A DNA stretch of 64,000 bases from the NCBI GenBank assembly GCA_048266425.1, contig JBLWZN010000009.1, forward strand, positions 1 to 64,000, written 5' to 3'. The DNA comes from Cerina sp048266425 (GTDB taxonomy: Bacteria; Bacteroidota; Bacteroidia; Flavobacteriales; Flavobacteriaceae). Of the stretch, positions 43,514-51,596 are shown piece by piece (position 1 is the first letter of the stretch; each line of letters begins with the position of its first letter). The notes beneath the pieces were generated by a model, which saw only the letters and a list, made by a program, of their open reading frames with translations, was not told where the DNA came from and did no database searches. A program made the translations under genes and the position numbers.

Positions 43514-44362
43514 CTATTCTTTCTTCACCAATCCTTTCTTTGCTTTCATTTCCTTCTTGGCTTCCTGACGGAGAACATAGGCGGAAATGTATATACTGGC
43601 TTGGTAAAGGATCAGGATCGGGATGGATACGACCACCTGGCTAGCAATATCTGGCGGGGTAATAATGGCCGATACCACTAGAACCACTACCAAGGCCATT
43701 TTTCTATATTTTTTTAAAATTGTTGGGGTTACCAGCCCAATTTTGGTCAAAAAGAAGATGATTATGGGCAGTTCAAAGACCAATCCAGAGGCTATGACCG
43801 CAGAACGGAGGGTTGAAATATATGAGGTGATATCAAATTGGTTTTGGACTTCCGCACTCACTTGATAGGTTCCCAAAAAATTTATGGAGAGTGGGGCCAC
43901 CACGTAGTAGCCAAAAAGTACCCCCAAGAAAAACAAGAAGGATGCTACTAGGATAAACCCCCTGGAATTCTTACGTTCCTTCTCGTACAGACCGGGACTT
44001 ATAAACTTCCAAAACTCGTAGATTACATAGGGGAAGGCTATTATGAAACCTGCCCATATGGAGGTCCATATATGGGCGGAAAACTGTCCGGCCATGGTTC
44101 GGCTCTGTATTATAAAAGGGAGTTCGTCCGCACAGAAATCGGAATCTATGTTTATGTAGGTCGCGAGTTTACAGAAAAATTTATAGGTGGGAAAGCTCAT
44201 GTGCTTTGGCCCAAAAATAATCGTGTCAAAAATAAAGCCCCTAAAGAGAAAGGCAACGCAGGCGATGATAAGTATGGCAGCGGTAGAACGTATCAAATGC
44301 CATCTCAATTCCTCCAAATGGTCCAGAAAGGACATTTCATTGTGATCCTGTTTTTTTTTCAT
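43514..44362 (-). CDS. tatC: Twin-arginine translocase subunit TatC
   Basis: A 282-residue polytopic membrane protein with about six helices. Signatures include SFLDHLEELRWHLIRS at the N-terminus, the FPYVIYEFWKFISPGLYEKER loop and ITPPDIASQVVVSIPILILY near the end. TatC binds twin-arginine signals and forms the core of the Tat pore with TatA/B, which are not encoded nearby. Its start overlaps the kdsD stop by one base (TAATG). A Tat-like leader occurs on the isomerase at 28074. Confidence 0.96.
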   Translation of the reverse strand: MKKKQDHNEMSFLDHLEELRWHLIRSTAAILIIACVAFLFRGFIFDTIIFGPKHMSFPTYKFFCKLATYINIDSDFCADELPFIIQSRTMAGQFSAHIWTSIWAGFIIAFPYVIYEFWKFISPGLYEKERKNSRGFILVASFLFFLGVLFGYYVVAPLSINFLGTYQVSAEVQNQFDITSYISTLRSAVIASGLVFELPIIIFFLTKIGLVTPTILKKYRKMALVVVLVVSAIITPPDIASQVVVSIPILILYQASIYISAYVLRQEAKKEMKAKKGLVKKE

Positions 44363-45327
44363 TATATAATACCTTCTTTTATTAGGTTGTGTAGATGTAC
44401 CACACCAATGTAATTTTCTTTTTCCATGGCCAATAGTTGGGAAATGCCATTATCCTGCATAATTTCCATAGCCTTTATGGCCAGGACATCGGCCCCTATT
44501 GTTTTAGGATTTGAAGTCATGATATCCCTTGCCGTCAGCCCAATAATGTTGTCATATTTATAGAGCATTCTGCGTATGTCCCCATCCGTAATTATCCCCA
44601 CTAGTTTATCATGGTCCAGAACGGCCGTGACCCCTAGCATTTTCTCCGATATTTCGACAATTACCTGCCGAACATCGGTATCTATGTGTACTACTGGTTT
44701 TAGATTGTTTTGAACGATATCGGTTACGCGCAGGTATAGTCTTTTCCCCAGTGCTCCCCCGGGATGGAACTTAGCGAAATCCTTACTGCTAAACCCTCGG
44801 AGTTCCAAAAGGCAAATGGCGAGTGCGTCGCCCAACACCAACTGGGCAGTTGTACTTGTAGTAGGTGCAAGATTATTGGGGCAGGCTTCCTTTTCCACAT
44901 AGGTGTTCAGCACGTAATCGGATTGAACGGCGAGAAAGGAATCCTTGTTCCCTGTCATTCCGACCAGCTTATTGGTTCCCCGCTTAATCAGGGGTACCAA
45001 CATTTTGATCTCCGGAGTGTTTCCGCTCCTGGAAATGCAGATTACCACATCATTCTCCTGAATGGTGCCAAGATCACCATGGATGGCATCCGCGGCGTGC
45101 ATAAAAATGGCGGGGGTTCCGGTGGAGTTTAGGGTGGCCACTATTTTTGAGGCTATGATGGCACTTTTTCCCACTCCGGTAACAACTACCCGTCCCTTGG
45201 AATCCAAAATGGCGTGGATCGTTTTTGGAAAATCATCATCCAATTGGGAAATCAAATTGTCGACTGCCCGTCCCTCTATTTCTATGGTTCGTCTCGCTAT
45301 GTCAAGTATAGCATTAGTGTCGCTCAA
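44362..45327 (-). CDS. kdsD: Arabinose 5-phosphate isomerase (KpsF/GutQ family)
   Basis: About 321 residues from a TTG at 45327; the frame runs open to an ATG at 45534, but the sequence there (FVIILPFQYPKLKLL) does not fit the family, whose start aligns with the TTG. It has a SIS domain (VVVTGVGKSAIIASKIVATL, ISRSGNTPEI, and the HxDLGTI type HGDLGTI) and two C-terminal CBS domains (VTDIVQNNLKP; TARDIMTSNPKTI). It converts ribulose 5-phosphate to arabinose 5-phosphate for Kdo in LPS. TatC follows with a one-base overlap. It diverges from recQ over 171 bp. Confidence 0.9.
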   Translation of the reverse strand: MSDTNAILDIARRTIEIEGRAVDNLISQLDDDFPKTIHAILDSKGRVVVTGVGKSAIIASKIVATLNSTGTPAIFMHAADAIHGDLGTIQENDVVICISRSGNTPEIKMLVPLIKRGTNKLVGMTGNKDSFLAVQSDYVLNTYVEKEACPNNLAPTTSTTAQLVLGDALAICLLELRGFSSKDFAKFHPGGALGKRLYLRVTDIVQNNLKPVVHIDTDVRQVIVEISEKMLGVTAVLDHDKLVGIITDGDIRRMLYKYDNIIGLTARDIMTSNPKTIGADVLAIKAMEIMQDNGISQLLAMEKENYIGVVHLHNLIKEGII

Positions 45328-45498
45328 GGTAATTGTATCGTTAGGTATTGCATTCCAAAAGGAATGTATTATCTTTAAGTTCGTAAAATTACGTAAACTT
45401 ACTTTTATAGCATATTTTAAATTCCACCAAAATAAAATATCATTATTTATTTCCCAAACGTCCAAAAAGCCGTAACTTAATAATTTCAATTTTGGATA

Positions 45499-47739
45499 TT
45501 GGAAAGGCAAAATAATAACAAAACAGTAATACACGGTATAGCTTTGAATGAGATTGATTTACATGCCGCTTTAAAAAAATATTTTGGGTTTACCCAGTTC
45601 AAGGGTCTTCAAAAAGATGTCATTACCAGCATTTTACAAGGAAAAAATGCGTTTGTAATTATGCCCACAGGAGGTGGAAAGTCACTCTGTTATCAGCTCC
45701 CTGCACTTATGCAGGAGGGAACGGCAATTGTTGTCTCCCCGTTGATAGCCTTAATGAAGAATCAAGTCGATGCCATACGCGGGGTTTCTTCCGAACATGG
45801 CGTGGCCCATGTGCTAAATTCATCATTGACAAAAACAGAGATCAAACAGGTAAAAAAAGATATAAAGGAAGGTGTCACCAAACTGCTTTATGTCGCCCCG
45901 GAGTCCTTGACCAAGGAGGAATATGTGGATTTTTTGCATTCGGTCCCAATCTCTTTTATGGCCGTTGACGAGGCCCATTGTATATCCGAATGGGGACATG
46001 ATTTTAGGCCCGAATACCGAAATCTTAAGTCGATCGTCAATCGTTTGGGAGATGGGATTCCGATAATTGGACTTACGGCCACGGCCACCCCCAAGGTACA
46101 GGAAGACGTGATAAAAAACTTGGGGATTACTGGGGCCACGGTATTTAAGGCTTCCTTTAACCGGCCAAACCTATATTATGAGGTTAGGCCCAAGACCCAA
46201 AATATAGATGCCGATATTATCCGTTTTGTTAAGCAGAATTCAGGAAAGTCGGGAATAATTTACTGCCTGAGCCGGAAAAAGGTTGAAGAATTGGCCCAGG
46301 TCCTCCAGGTAAATGGCGTAAGTGCAGTTCCATATCATGCAGGGTTCGATGGTAAGACCCGATCGCGATATCAGGATATGTTCCTAATGGAGGAAGTGGA
46401 TGTAGTAGTGGCCACGATTGCATTTGGAATGGGAATCGATAAGCCCGATGTGCGATTTGTAATCCACCATGATATTCCCAAAAGTATTGAGAGCTACTAT
46501 CAAGAAACCGGCCGTGCCGGTAGGGACGGTGGGGAAGGCCATTGCCTTGCTTTCTATTCCTATAAGGATATTGAAAAATTGGAAAAATTTATGTCGGGCA
46601 AACCGGTTGCCGAACAGGAAATCGGTAACGCGCTTTTACAGGAAGTGGTCGCCTATGCCGAGACCTCCATGTCCCGTAGAAAATTTATGCTCCATTATTT
46701 TGGAGAGGATTTTGATGAGATTAATGGTGCCGGTGCCGATATGGACGACAATACACGTAATCCAAAGGAAAAGCAAGAGGCCAAGGAAGATGTCTTAAAA
46801 TTGATACGTGTTGTACAAGGCACCCATGAAAAATTCAAATCCAAAGAGGTGGTAAAAACCTTGGTTGGCAAGGTCAATGCCATTATTTCTTCCCATAAGA
46901 CGGATGAAAAGGATTTTTTTGGAATCGGTGCCGGAAAGGATAAAGGATACTGGATGGCCCTTATAAGACAGGTATTGGTAGCCGGTTACCTCAAGAAGGA
47001 AATAGAGCAGTACGGGATCTTGCACGTGACCAAAAAAGGAGCGGAGTTTTTAAAGAAGCCCACCTCTTTTATGATGACGAAGGATCACGTATACAATCAA
47101 GAAAATGATGACGCCATTGTGAGTGCGGCAAAATCTTCGGGCGGAGTGGCCGATGAGACTTTGTTGCGCTTATTGAAAGACCTTAGAAAAAGTGAGGCCA
47201 AGAAACTTGAGGTACCTCCCTATGTAGTCTTTCAAGACCCCTCTTTAGAGGATATGGCCTTAAAATATCCGATAACCACGGAGGAATTGGTGAATATCCA
47301 TGGCGTGGGGGATGGGAAGGCCAAAAAATATGGCAAACCCTTTTTAAAGTTGATCGCCGACTATGTGGAGGAGAACGATATAATTAGACCCGACGATTTG
47401 GTAGTAAAGAGTACGGGAGCCAATTCCGGACTTAAGTTGTACATCATCCAAAATGTGGATAGAAAATTGCCTTTGGATGATATCGCTGCTGCCAAAGGAT
47501 TGAGTATTAGTGAACTGATACAAGAAATGGAGCAGATAGTCTATAGCGGTACCAAACTGAACGTGGATTATTGGATCGATGAGATCCTGGATGATGACCA
47601 GCAAGAGGAAATACATGAATACTTTTTGGAGGCAAAAACCGATGATATTGAAGATGCCCAGAAGGAATTTGATGGAGACTACGAAGACGAGGAACTGCGG
47701 CTATACAGAATTAAATTTATAAGTGAAGTGGCAAACTAG
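45499..47739 (+). CDS. recQ: ATP-dependent DNA helicase RecQ
   Basis: A 746-residue SF2 helicase. Walker A is PTGGGKSLCYQLPA, the DEAH box AVDEAHCISEWGHDFRPEY, motif VI ESYYQETGRAGRDG; RecQ-C zinc/winged-helix and an HRDC domain (near residues 570-650: EDMALKYPITTEELVNIHGVG) follow. The Zn-ligand cysteines of RecQ-CT are mostly absent here (few Cys in the region 375-440). The start is a TTG at 45499, with another in-frame TTG at 45547; no ATG fits. It unwinds recombination and repair intermediates. A terminator follows. Confidence 0.93.
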   Translation: MERQNNNKTVIHGIALNEIDLHAALKKYFGFTQFKGLQKDVITSILQGKNAFVIMPTGGGKSLCYQLPALMQEGTAIVVSPLIALMKNQVDAIRGVSSEHGVAHVLNSSLTKTEIKQVKKDIKEGVTKLLYVAPESLTKEEYVDFLHSVPISFMAVDEAHCISEWGHDFRPEYRNLKSIVNRLGDGIPIIGLTATATPKVQEDVIKNLGITGATVFKASFNRPNLYYEVRPKTQNIDADIIRFVKQNSGKSGIIYCLSRKKVEELAQVLQVNGVSAVPYHAGFDGKTRSRYQDMFLMEEVDVVVATIAFGMGIDKPDVRFVIHHDIPKSIESYYQETGRAGRDGGEGHCLAFYSYKDIEKLEKFMSGKPVAEQEIGNALLQEVVAYAETSMSRRKFMLHYFGEDFDEINGAGADMDDNTRNPKEKQEAKEDVLKLIRVVQGTHEKFKSKEVVKTLVGKVNAIISSHKTDEKDFFGIGAGKDKGYWMALIRQVLVAGYLKKEIEQYGILHVTKKGAEFLKKPTSFMMTKDHVYNQENDDAIVSAAKSSGGVADETLLRLLKDLRKSEAKKLEVPPYVVFQDPSLEDMALKYPITTEELVNIHGVGDGKAKKYGKPFLKLIADYVEENDIIRPDDLVVKSTGANSGLKLYIIQNVDRKLPLDDIAAAKGLSISELIQEMEQIVYSGTKLNVDYWIDEILDDDQQEEIHEYFLEAKTDDIEDAQKEFDGDYEDEELRLYRIKFISEVAN

Positions 47740-47767
47740 AGCCGGCGAACCAAAATTGTTAAAGCCA

Positions 47768-47803
47768 AAAGCTCCCGAAAAATATGTTTTTTCGGGAGCT
47801 TTT
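47768..47803. terminator. Strong rho-independent terminator after recQ
   Basis: A 15-bp stem AAAGCTCCCGAAAAA paired with TTTTTCGGGAGCTTT, short loop, T-rich on the plus side and A-rich on the other, so it can also end minus-strand transcripts from the CCC-motif genes. Confidence 0.88.
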
Positions 47804-47823
47804 AATTTTAATGGAAGGTTCTG

Positions 47824-48126
47824 CTAGTTAAATCCCCCTGAAGAAATGAGGGCTACGATTACCCCAAAATACAAAATTGTGAGCAACAAAAGTATGATGG
47901 AAATTGCCAACCCTATGTACGATAGAATTCTTCCGGTTCTTACGTTTTCATAACCTGTGTAATCGGCAGGTTCCTCTTGGTAAACCTTTTCGGCTTCCTT
48001 GGCCTGCACAAGGCCAATTATACTGAAAATGGCTGCAAATGGGCCACAGCAGGTTAGGGAGCCAATCAAGGCAATTATACCCATGGTCAATACGGTACTT
48101 GCCCCGGGGAGCGGTCGTTGGTTCAT
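47824..48126 (-). CDS. CCC-motif (DUF4190-like) membrane protein
   Basis: A 100-residue protein with two membrane helices. The first contains LTCCGPFAAIFSIIGLVQAKEAEK and ends with the conserved acidic YQEEPADYTGY; the second is ILSYIGLAISIILLLLTILYFGV. The TCCG pattern is typical of small membrane proteins in flavobacteria labelled CCC-motif. Function unknown. It is third in a three-gene minus-strand set (DUF2752, CCC, CCC). Confidence 0.78.
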   Translation of the reverse strand: MNQRPLPGASTVLTMGIIALIGSLTCCGPFAAIFSIIGLVQAKEAEKVYQEEPADYTGYENVRTGRILSYIGLAISIILLLLTILYFGVIVALISSGGFN

Positions 48127-48141
48127 TTTTTGGTTTTTTGG

Positions 48142-48474
48142 TTATTCTTCAATGCCCCATTGCTCGGACATTTCCCTTGACTTTTCCATTAAGGCGTCCC
48201 ATCCTCCCATTTGGGAGATCGAATACAAAGTATAGAGGAAATATAGCACGCCCATTATCAACCCGATTATCGCTATAATCTTGGCCGTTTTCAATAGGCT
48301 ATAATTGGAGTAAATTTCCGGATTTTCCCGATATTTCTTCTCGTCATTGTTCAGGAGGAAAAAGGCAATCCCCGATAACAGGACCGCAGGCAATCCCCCA
48401 ATACAGCAGCATAAAAAAGAAAGAATGGCCAAAACCAAGGCTAAGGTTACATTCGGTAGTTTTTGTTGTTCCAT
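48142..48474 (-). CDS. CCC-motif membrane protein
   Basis: A 110-residue paralogue of the next gene. It contains SFLCCCIGGLPAVLLSGIAFFLL, then NDEKKYRENPEIYSNYSLL and a second helix AKIIAIIGLIMGVLYFLYTL, and ends with a Glu-rich tail. The CCC triplet is the family mark. Function unknown. The 15-bp gap to the next gene and 24-bp gap to DUF2752 suggest an operon. Confidence 0.8.
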   Translation of the reverse strand: MEQQKLPNVTLALVLAILSFLCCCIGGLPAVLLSGIAFFLLNNDEKKYRENPEIYSNYSLLKTAKIIAIIGLIMGVLYFLYTLYSISQMGGWDALMEKSREMSEQWGIEE

Positions 48475-48498
48475 AATTTAAAAATGGTTTACTCGGTT

Positions 48499-48804
48499 TT
48501 AAATGAACTTTAAGATGTAATTGATCAATATTAATGCGACACTTATTGTGGCTAACGTAATGATGATCCTGTTGGCATGCTTCAGGGGAAAAAAATTATC
48601 CCATAGCAAAAAGGCCAGCAGGGGGAACAGGGTGTAAATTGCGGGGTACATTTTAAAGGCTTCCACAAAATTTCCATCAAACAAAAGCAGAACCGAACGC
48701 TGGATCCCGCAACCCGGACATTCCAACCCAAAGATTGATTTATTCAGGCAAGGAATCATAAAACTATTTAAAGCATACAAGACCATGGCTAGGGATATTT
48801 TCAT
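48499..48804 (-). CDS. DUF2752 domain membrane protein
   Basis: About 101 residues from the ATG at 48804; an ATG at 48858 exists but overlaps the divergent gene. The family motif LECPGCGIQRSVLLLFDG is clear, followed by two membrane helices (YTLFPLLAFLLWDNFF; IIITLATISVALILINYIL). DUF2752 proteins are small membrane proteins of unknown role, often beside CCC-motif proteins as here. Confidence 0.85.
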   Translation of the reverse strand: MKISLAMVLYALNSFMIPCLNKSIFGLECPGCGIQRSVLLLFDGNFVEAFKMYPAIYTLFPLLAFLLWDNFFPLKHANRIIITLATISVALILINYILKFI

Positions 48805-48848
48805 AGAATGCGGATTCCTGTACCGAAATTTAACATTAATTTTGTGGA

Positions 48849-49049
48849 ATGAAAACAAAACGAACCATTTATTTTTTACTCATCATATTGGGGGCCCTAA
48901 TTATAGGAGTTGGTGAATCTTATTTTGAAAAGGAGTACGTCCTTAGTGTCGGTTTAATTTTTATGATGTTCGGTCTTTATAAATCTACACAAGTTTGGAT
49001 CATGGATCGGGATCAAAACGAAGAAGAAAATGGAAACGAGGAACTTTGA
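48849..49049 (+). CDS. Small two-helix membrane protein, unknown family
   Basis: A 66-residue protein with two hydrophobic segments (IYFLLIILGALIIGVG; VLSVGLIFMMFGLYKST) and an acidic Glu/Asn tail. It overlaps the following Smr gene by 20 bp in another frame, so translation is probably coupled. I do not recognise a named family. Confidence 0.65.
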   Translation: MKTKRTIYFLLIILGALIIGVGESYFEKEYVLSVGLIFMMFGLYKSTQVWIMDRDQNEEENGNEEL

Positions 49050-49584
49050 CATTGGGGACAAGGTCGCTGTCTTGGACGATACGATTACCGGGAGGGTCGT
49101 CCAAACTTCACGGGACCAAATTACCATTGAAACCACCGATGGCTTCCCACTAAATTTCATGCCTTCCGAATTGGTAAAGATAAGGAGCAAGGATTCCTTT
49201 AAAATATCCAATATGGAAGTGGCCCGGGTCAAGGCGGATAAGGAGCCTCCAAAAAGGAATAGTTCCAAGCCCCAAAAGCCAAAGGAAAGATATGCCCCAA
49301 AAATGGAGGTGGATCTTCATATTGGTCAACTGGTAACATCCAGTAAGGGATTGACAAATTTTGATATTTTAAACTTGCAGCTGGAAACCGCCCAACGGCA
49401 ATTGGAGTTCGCTATCCGAAAGCGCATCCAAAAGGTGGTTTTTATTCATGGGGTAGGGGAAGGGGTGTTAAAGGAAGAACTGAACTATCTGTTTAAGCGT
49501 TATGAAAATGTAAAGTTCTACGATGCGGACTACCAAAAGTACGGTTTGGGAGCGACCGAGGTATATATTTTACAGAACCCTTGA
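49030..49584 (+). CDS. Smr domain protein (DUF2027/MutS2-like C-terminal type)
   Basis: A 184-residue protein. The N-terminal ~60 residues form a small beta domain (GDKVAVLDDTITGRVVQTS), then a charged Lys/Pro linker, then an Smr domain from ~residue 95: VDLHIGQLV replaces the canonical LDLHG, and VFIHGVGEGVLKEEL is the HGxGxG motif. The Smr domain is often a nicking endonuclease or RNA-binding module. It lacks the MutS-like ATPase. Translation coupled to the small membrane protein upstream. Confidence 0.85.
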   Translation: METRNFDIGDKVAVLDDTITGRVVQTSRDQITIETTDGFPLNFMPSELVKIRSKDSFKISNMEVARVKADKEPPKRNSSKPQKPKERYAPKMEVDLHIGQLVTSSKGLTNFDILNLQLETAQRQLEFAIRKRIQKVVFIHGVGEGVLKEELNYLFKRYENVKFYDADYQKYGLGATEVYILQNP

Positions 49585-49636
49585 TGTTCCCTTTTCGGAT
49601 TAATTTTCAAGCCATTTAGAACTGTTCTTACAGTCT

Positions 49637-50149
49637 TTAGAGCCCTCCGCCAGGGATTATGGTAGTAAAGGTGCCGAAGTCGTTTATGCGGAGATCGGTA
49701 ATCCTGCGGCCAGAGTCATCCACCAAGGAAATATCTTTCAATTTGATCTCATGGGCGTAGGTTATGTTATCCTTGGTCGTGGTGGTTACTTGTACTTCAC
49801 CTCCTTCTCCCTTGATTTCCTGAAGAACTACGGGCGTTATCGGTGGAATGGCATCACAAAAATAATTGGTGGTTACATTGTCGGAAAAGATTCGATAGGT
49901 GATTTGGGATTGTCCCGGCACCGAGCTCACTACAACGCCATCGGATACTTCATTTTTAATAATTCCACTCTGAAGGTTCAGGATCAGGGTTTCGTCTTGG
50001 TTTATCTTGAAATAAACGGTAGTGAGAATTGTCGCAGTGCCACAGTATTGCAGGGCACTGTTATCGAAATCAATCGTCTCAATTTGTAAATCCCCATCAT
50101 CACAGGAAATCAAAAGGAATAAAAAAGAAAAAACTGCTAATTTATACAT
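49637..50149 (-). CDS. Predicted lipoprotein, unknown function
   Basis: A 170-residue protein with a lipoprotein signal (MYKLAVFSFLFLLISC, then DDGDLQ). The mature part looks beta-rich, with two Cys (QYCGTAT and NYFCDAIPP) that could pair and the closing GTFTTIIPGGGL. No family recognised. It is convergent with the Smr gene (52-bp spacer) and 201 bp from the divergent cysteine desulfurase. Confidence 0.65.
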   Translation of the reverse strand: MYKLAVFSFLFLLISCDDGDLQIETIDFDNSALQYCGTATILTTVYFKINQDETLILNLQSGIIKNEVSDGVVVSSVPGQSQITYRIFSDNVTTNYFCDAIPPITPVVLQEIKGEGGEVQVTTTTKDNITYAHEIKLKDISLVDDSGRRITDLRINDFGTFTTIIPGGGL

Positions 50150-50288
50150 GAAGCAAATTTAATTCAATTCTGGTTCAGTATCCTAGGCCCTTCTTAAGAA
50201 TTTATGATAAAAAAATAACTAAAGCCGGATGTAAACACATCTTTACAGGTCGCAGGGCAAGTAATGGAAAAGGTTTAATTTACTTCAT

Positions 50289-50323
50289 TTGGATCATTTT
50301 CAGTTTTGAAAGTATTAATTTTG
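50289..50323 (+). promoter_or_regulatory. Candidate promoter of the cysteine desulfurase gene
   Basis: An exact -7 box TAATTTTG at 50316-50323 lies 27 bp before the start codon. The nearest suitable TTG is 24 bp upstream (50289), just outside the usual spacing range. Confidence 0.5.
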
Positions 50324-50350
50324 CAAAATATTTAAAACATTACAGGTACA

Positions 50351-51499
50351 ATGGGAAAGGTTTATTTGGACAACGCTGCTACTACCCAGATTAGACAAGA
50401 AGTCATTGAAAAAATGCAGGACGCATTGACGCAATATTATGGAAATCCTTCCTCTGTCCACAGTTATGGGCGTACCTCGAAAACTGCCATTGAGAAAGCC
50501 AGAAAAACGATTGCCAAAACCTTGAATGCCCAGCCTTCCGAAATAATTTTCACCTCCGGGGGTACCGAAGCCGATAATATGATAATTAGAAGTGCTATTC
50601 GGGATTTGGGGGTAAAAACAATGATTACCTCCAAGATAGAACACCATGCGGTGTTGCATACTGCCGAGGAAATGGTACATGAGTACGGTATTGCTCTCCA
50701 TTTTGTGGATTTGGATGAATTTGGAGACCCCAGTCTATTACATTTGGAAAAATTGTTGCAACAGGACGATTCCTTAAAGTTGGTCAGTTTAATGCATGTC
50801 AACAATGAGATCGGAAATATATTGGATATTGACACGGTTTGTCGATTGTGCAGTAAATACGGGGCTCTTTTACATTCGGATACCGTTCAATCCATCTGCC
50901 ATTATCCCTGGGACCTTCAGAAAACACCGGTTAATTTTTTGACGGCTGCTGCGCATAAGTTCCATGGTCCCAAAGGCGTCGGCTTTGCTTATATCAAAAA
51001 GAATACCGGGTTAAAGCCACTTATAGTCGGAGGGTCTCAAGAAAGGGGATTTAGGGCGGGGACCGAACCCTTACATGATATAATCGGGCTGGAGACCGCA
51101 TTTACGGAGGCGTATAATAATTTGGAGGCAGAGCGATCCTATGTGTCCGAACTGAAGCGATATTTTATCCAAAAAATAAAGCAGGCAATCCCTGAAGCCC
51201 AATTCAATGGTTTTTCTGGAGTTATGGATAAAAGCACTTATACCTTGGTCAATGTGCGTTTGCCATTTAACGAGGAAAAATCGTTAATGCTCTTATTCCA
51301 TCTCGATCTTAAGGGGATTGCATGTTCCAAAGGAAGCGCATGCCAGTCCGGAAGCGATATGGGTTCGCATGTATTGTCTGAAATTTTGCCCTCTGATGAA
51401 CTAAGGAAACCTTCCTTGCGCTTCTCTTTTTCCAAATATAACACCAAGGAAGAATTGGATTATGTAGTTGGGGTACTGAAGGAATTTGCAGCGAACTAG
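50351..51499 (+). CDS. Cysteine desulfurase (NifS/IscS-type)
   Basis: A 382-residue PLP enzyme that takes sulfur from cysteine for Fe-S cluster and thiolation pathways. The PLP lysine is in AAHKFHGPKG (Lys203); the persulfide cysteine is in GSACQSGS (Cys331), with a second Cys325 in IACSKG just before. The short active-site loop is of the class I (IscS/NifS) kind. No isc or suf scaffold genes are adjacent, so it may be a stand-alone copy. Confidence 0.92.
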   Translation: MGKVYLDNAATTQIRQEVIEKMQDALTQYYGNPSSVHSYGRTSKTAIEKARKTIAKTLNAQPSEIIFTSGGTEADNMIIRSAIRDLGVKTMITSKIEHHAVLHTAEEMVHEYGIALHFVDLDEFGDPSLLHLEKLLQQDDSLKLVSLMHVNNEIGNILDIDTVCRLCSKYGALLHSDTVQSICHYPWDLQKTPVNFLTAAAHKFHGPKGVGFAYIKKNTGLKPLIVGGSQERGFRAGTEPLHDIIGLETAFTEAYNNLEAERSYVSELKRYFIQKIKQAIPEAQFNGFSGVMDKSTYTLVNVRLPFNEEKSLMLLFHLDLKGIACSKGSACQSGSDMGSHVLSEILPSDELRKPSLRFSFSKYNTKEELDYVVGVLKEFAAN

Positions 51500-51550
51500 C
51501 GGAGTTTAAGGGGATTGAAAAAACCGGGTATTACAGGCTGAAAGGCGGAT

Positions 51551-51596
51551 CATTTCCCACCTCTAATTTCGCATTTCCAACTTCCAACCTTGTATT
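51551..51596. repeat. Intergenic heptamer array, NANNTCC type
   Basis: Units CATTTCC, CACCTCT, AATTTCG, CATTTCC, AACTTCC, AACCTTG follow with exact 7-nt steps. The first and fourth units are identical. The array runs to the stop codon of the formylglycine-enzyme gene at 51597. Confidence 0.8.

Noticed and set aside
45328..45534. N-terminal extension of kdsD from the ATG at 45534
   Set aside because: The added 69 residues do not resemble the SIS/CBS family and would fill the divergent spacer with recQ.
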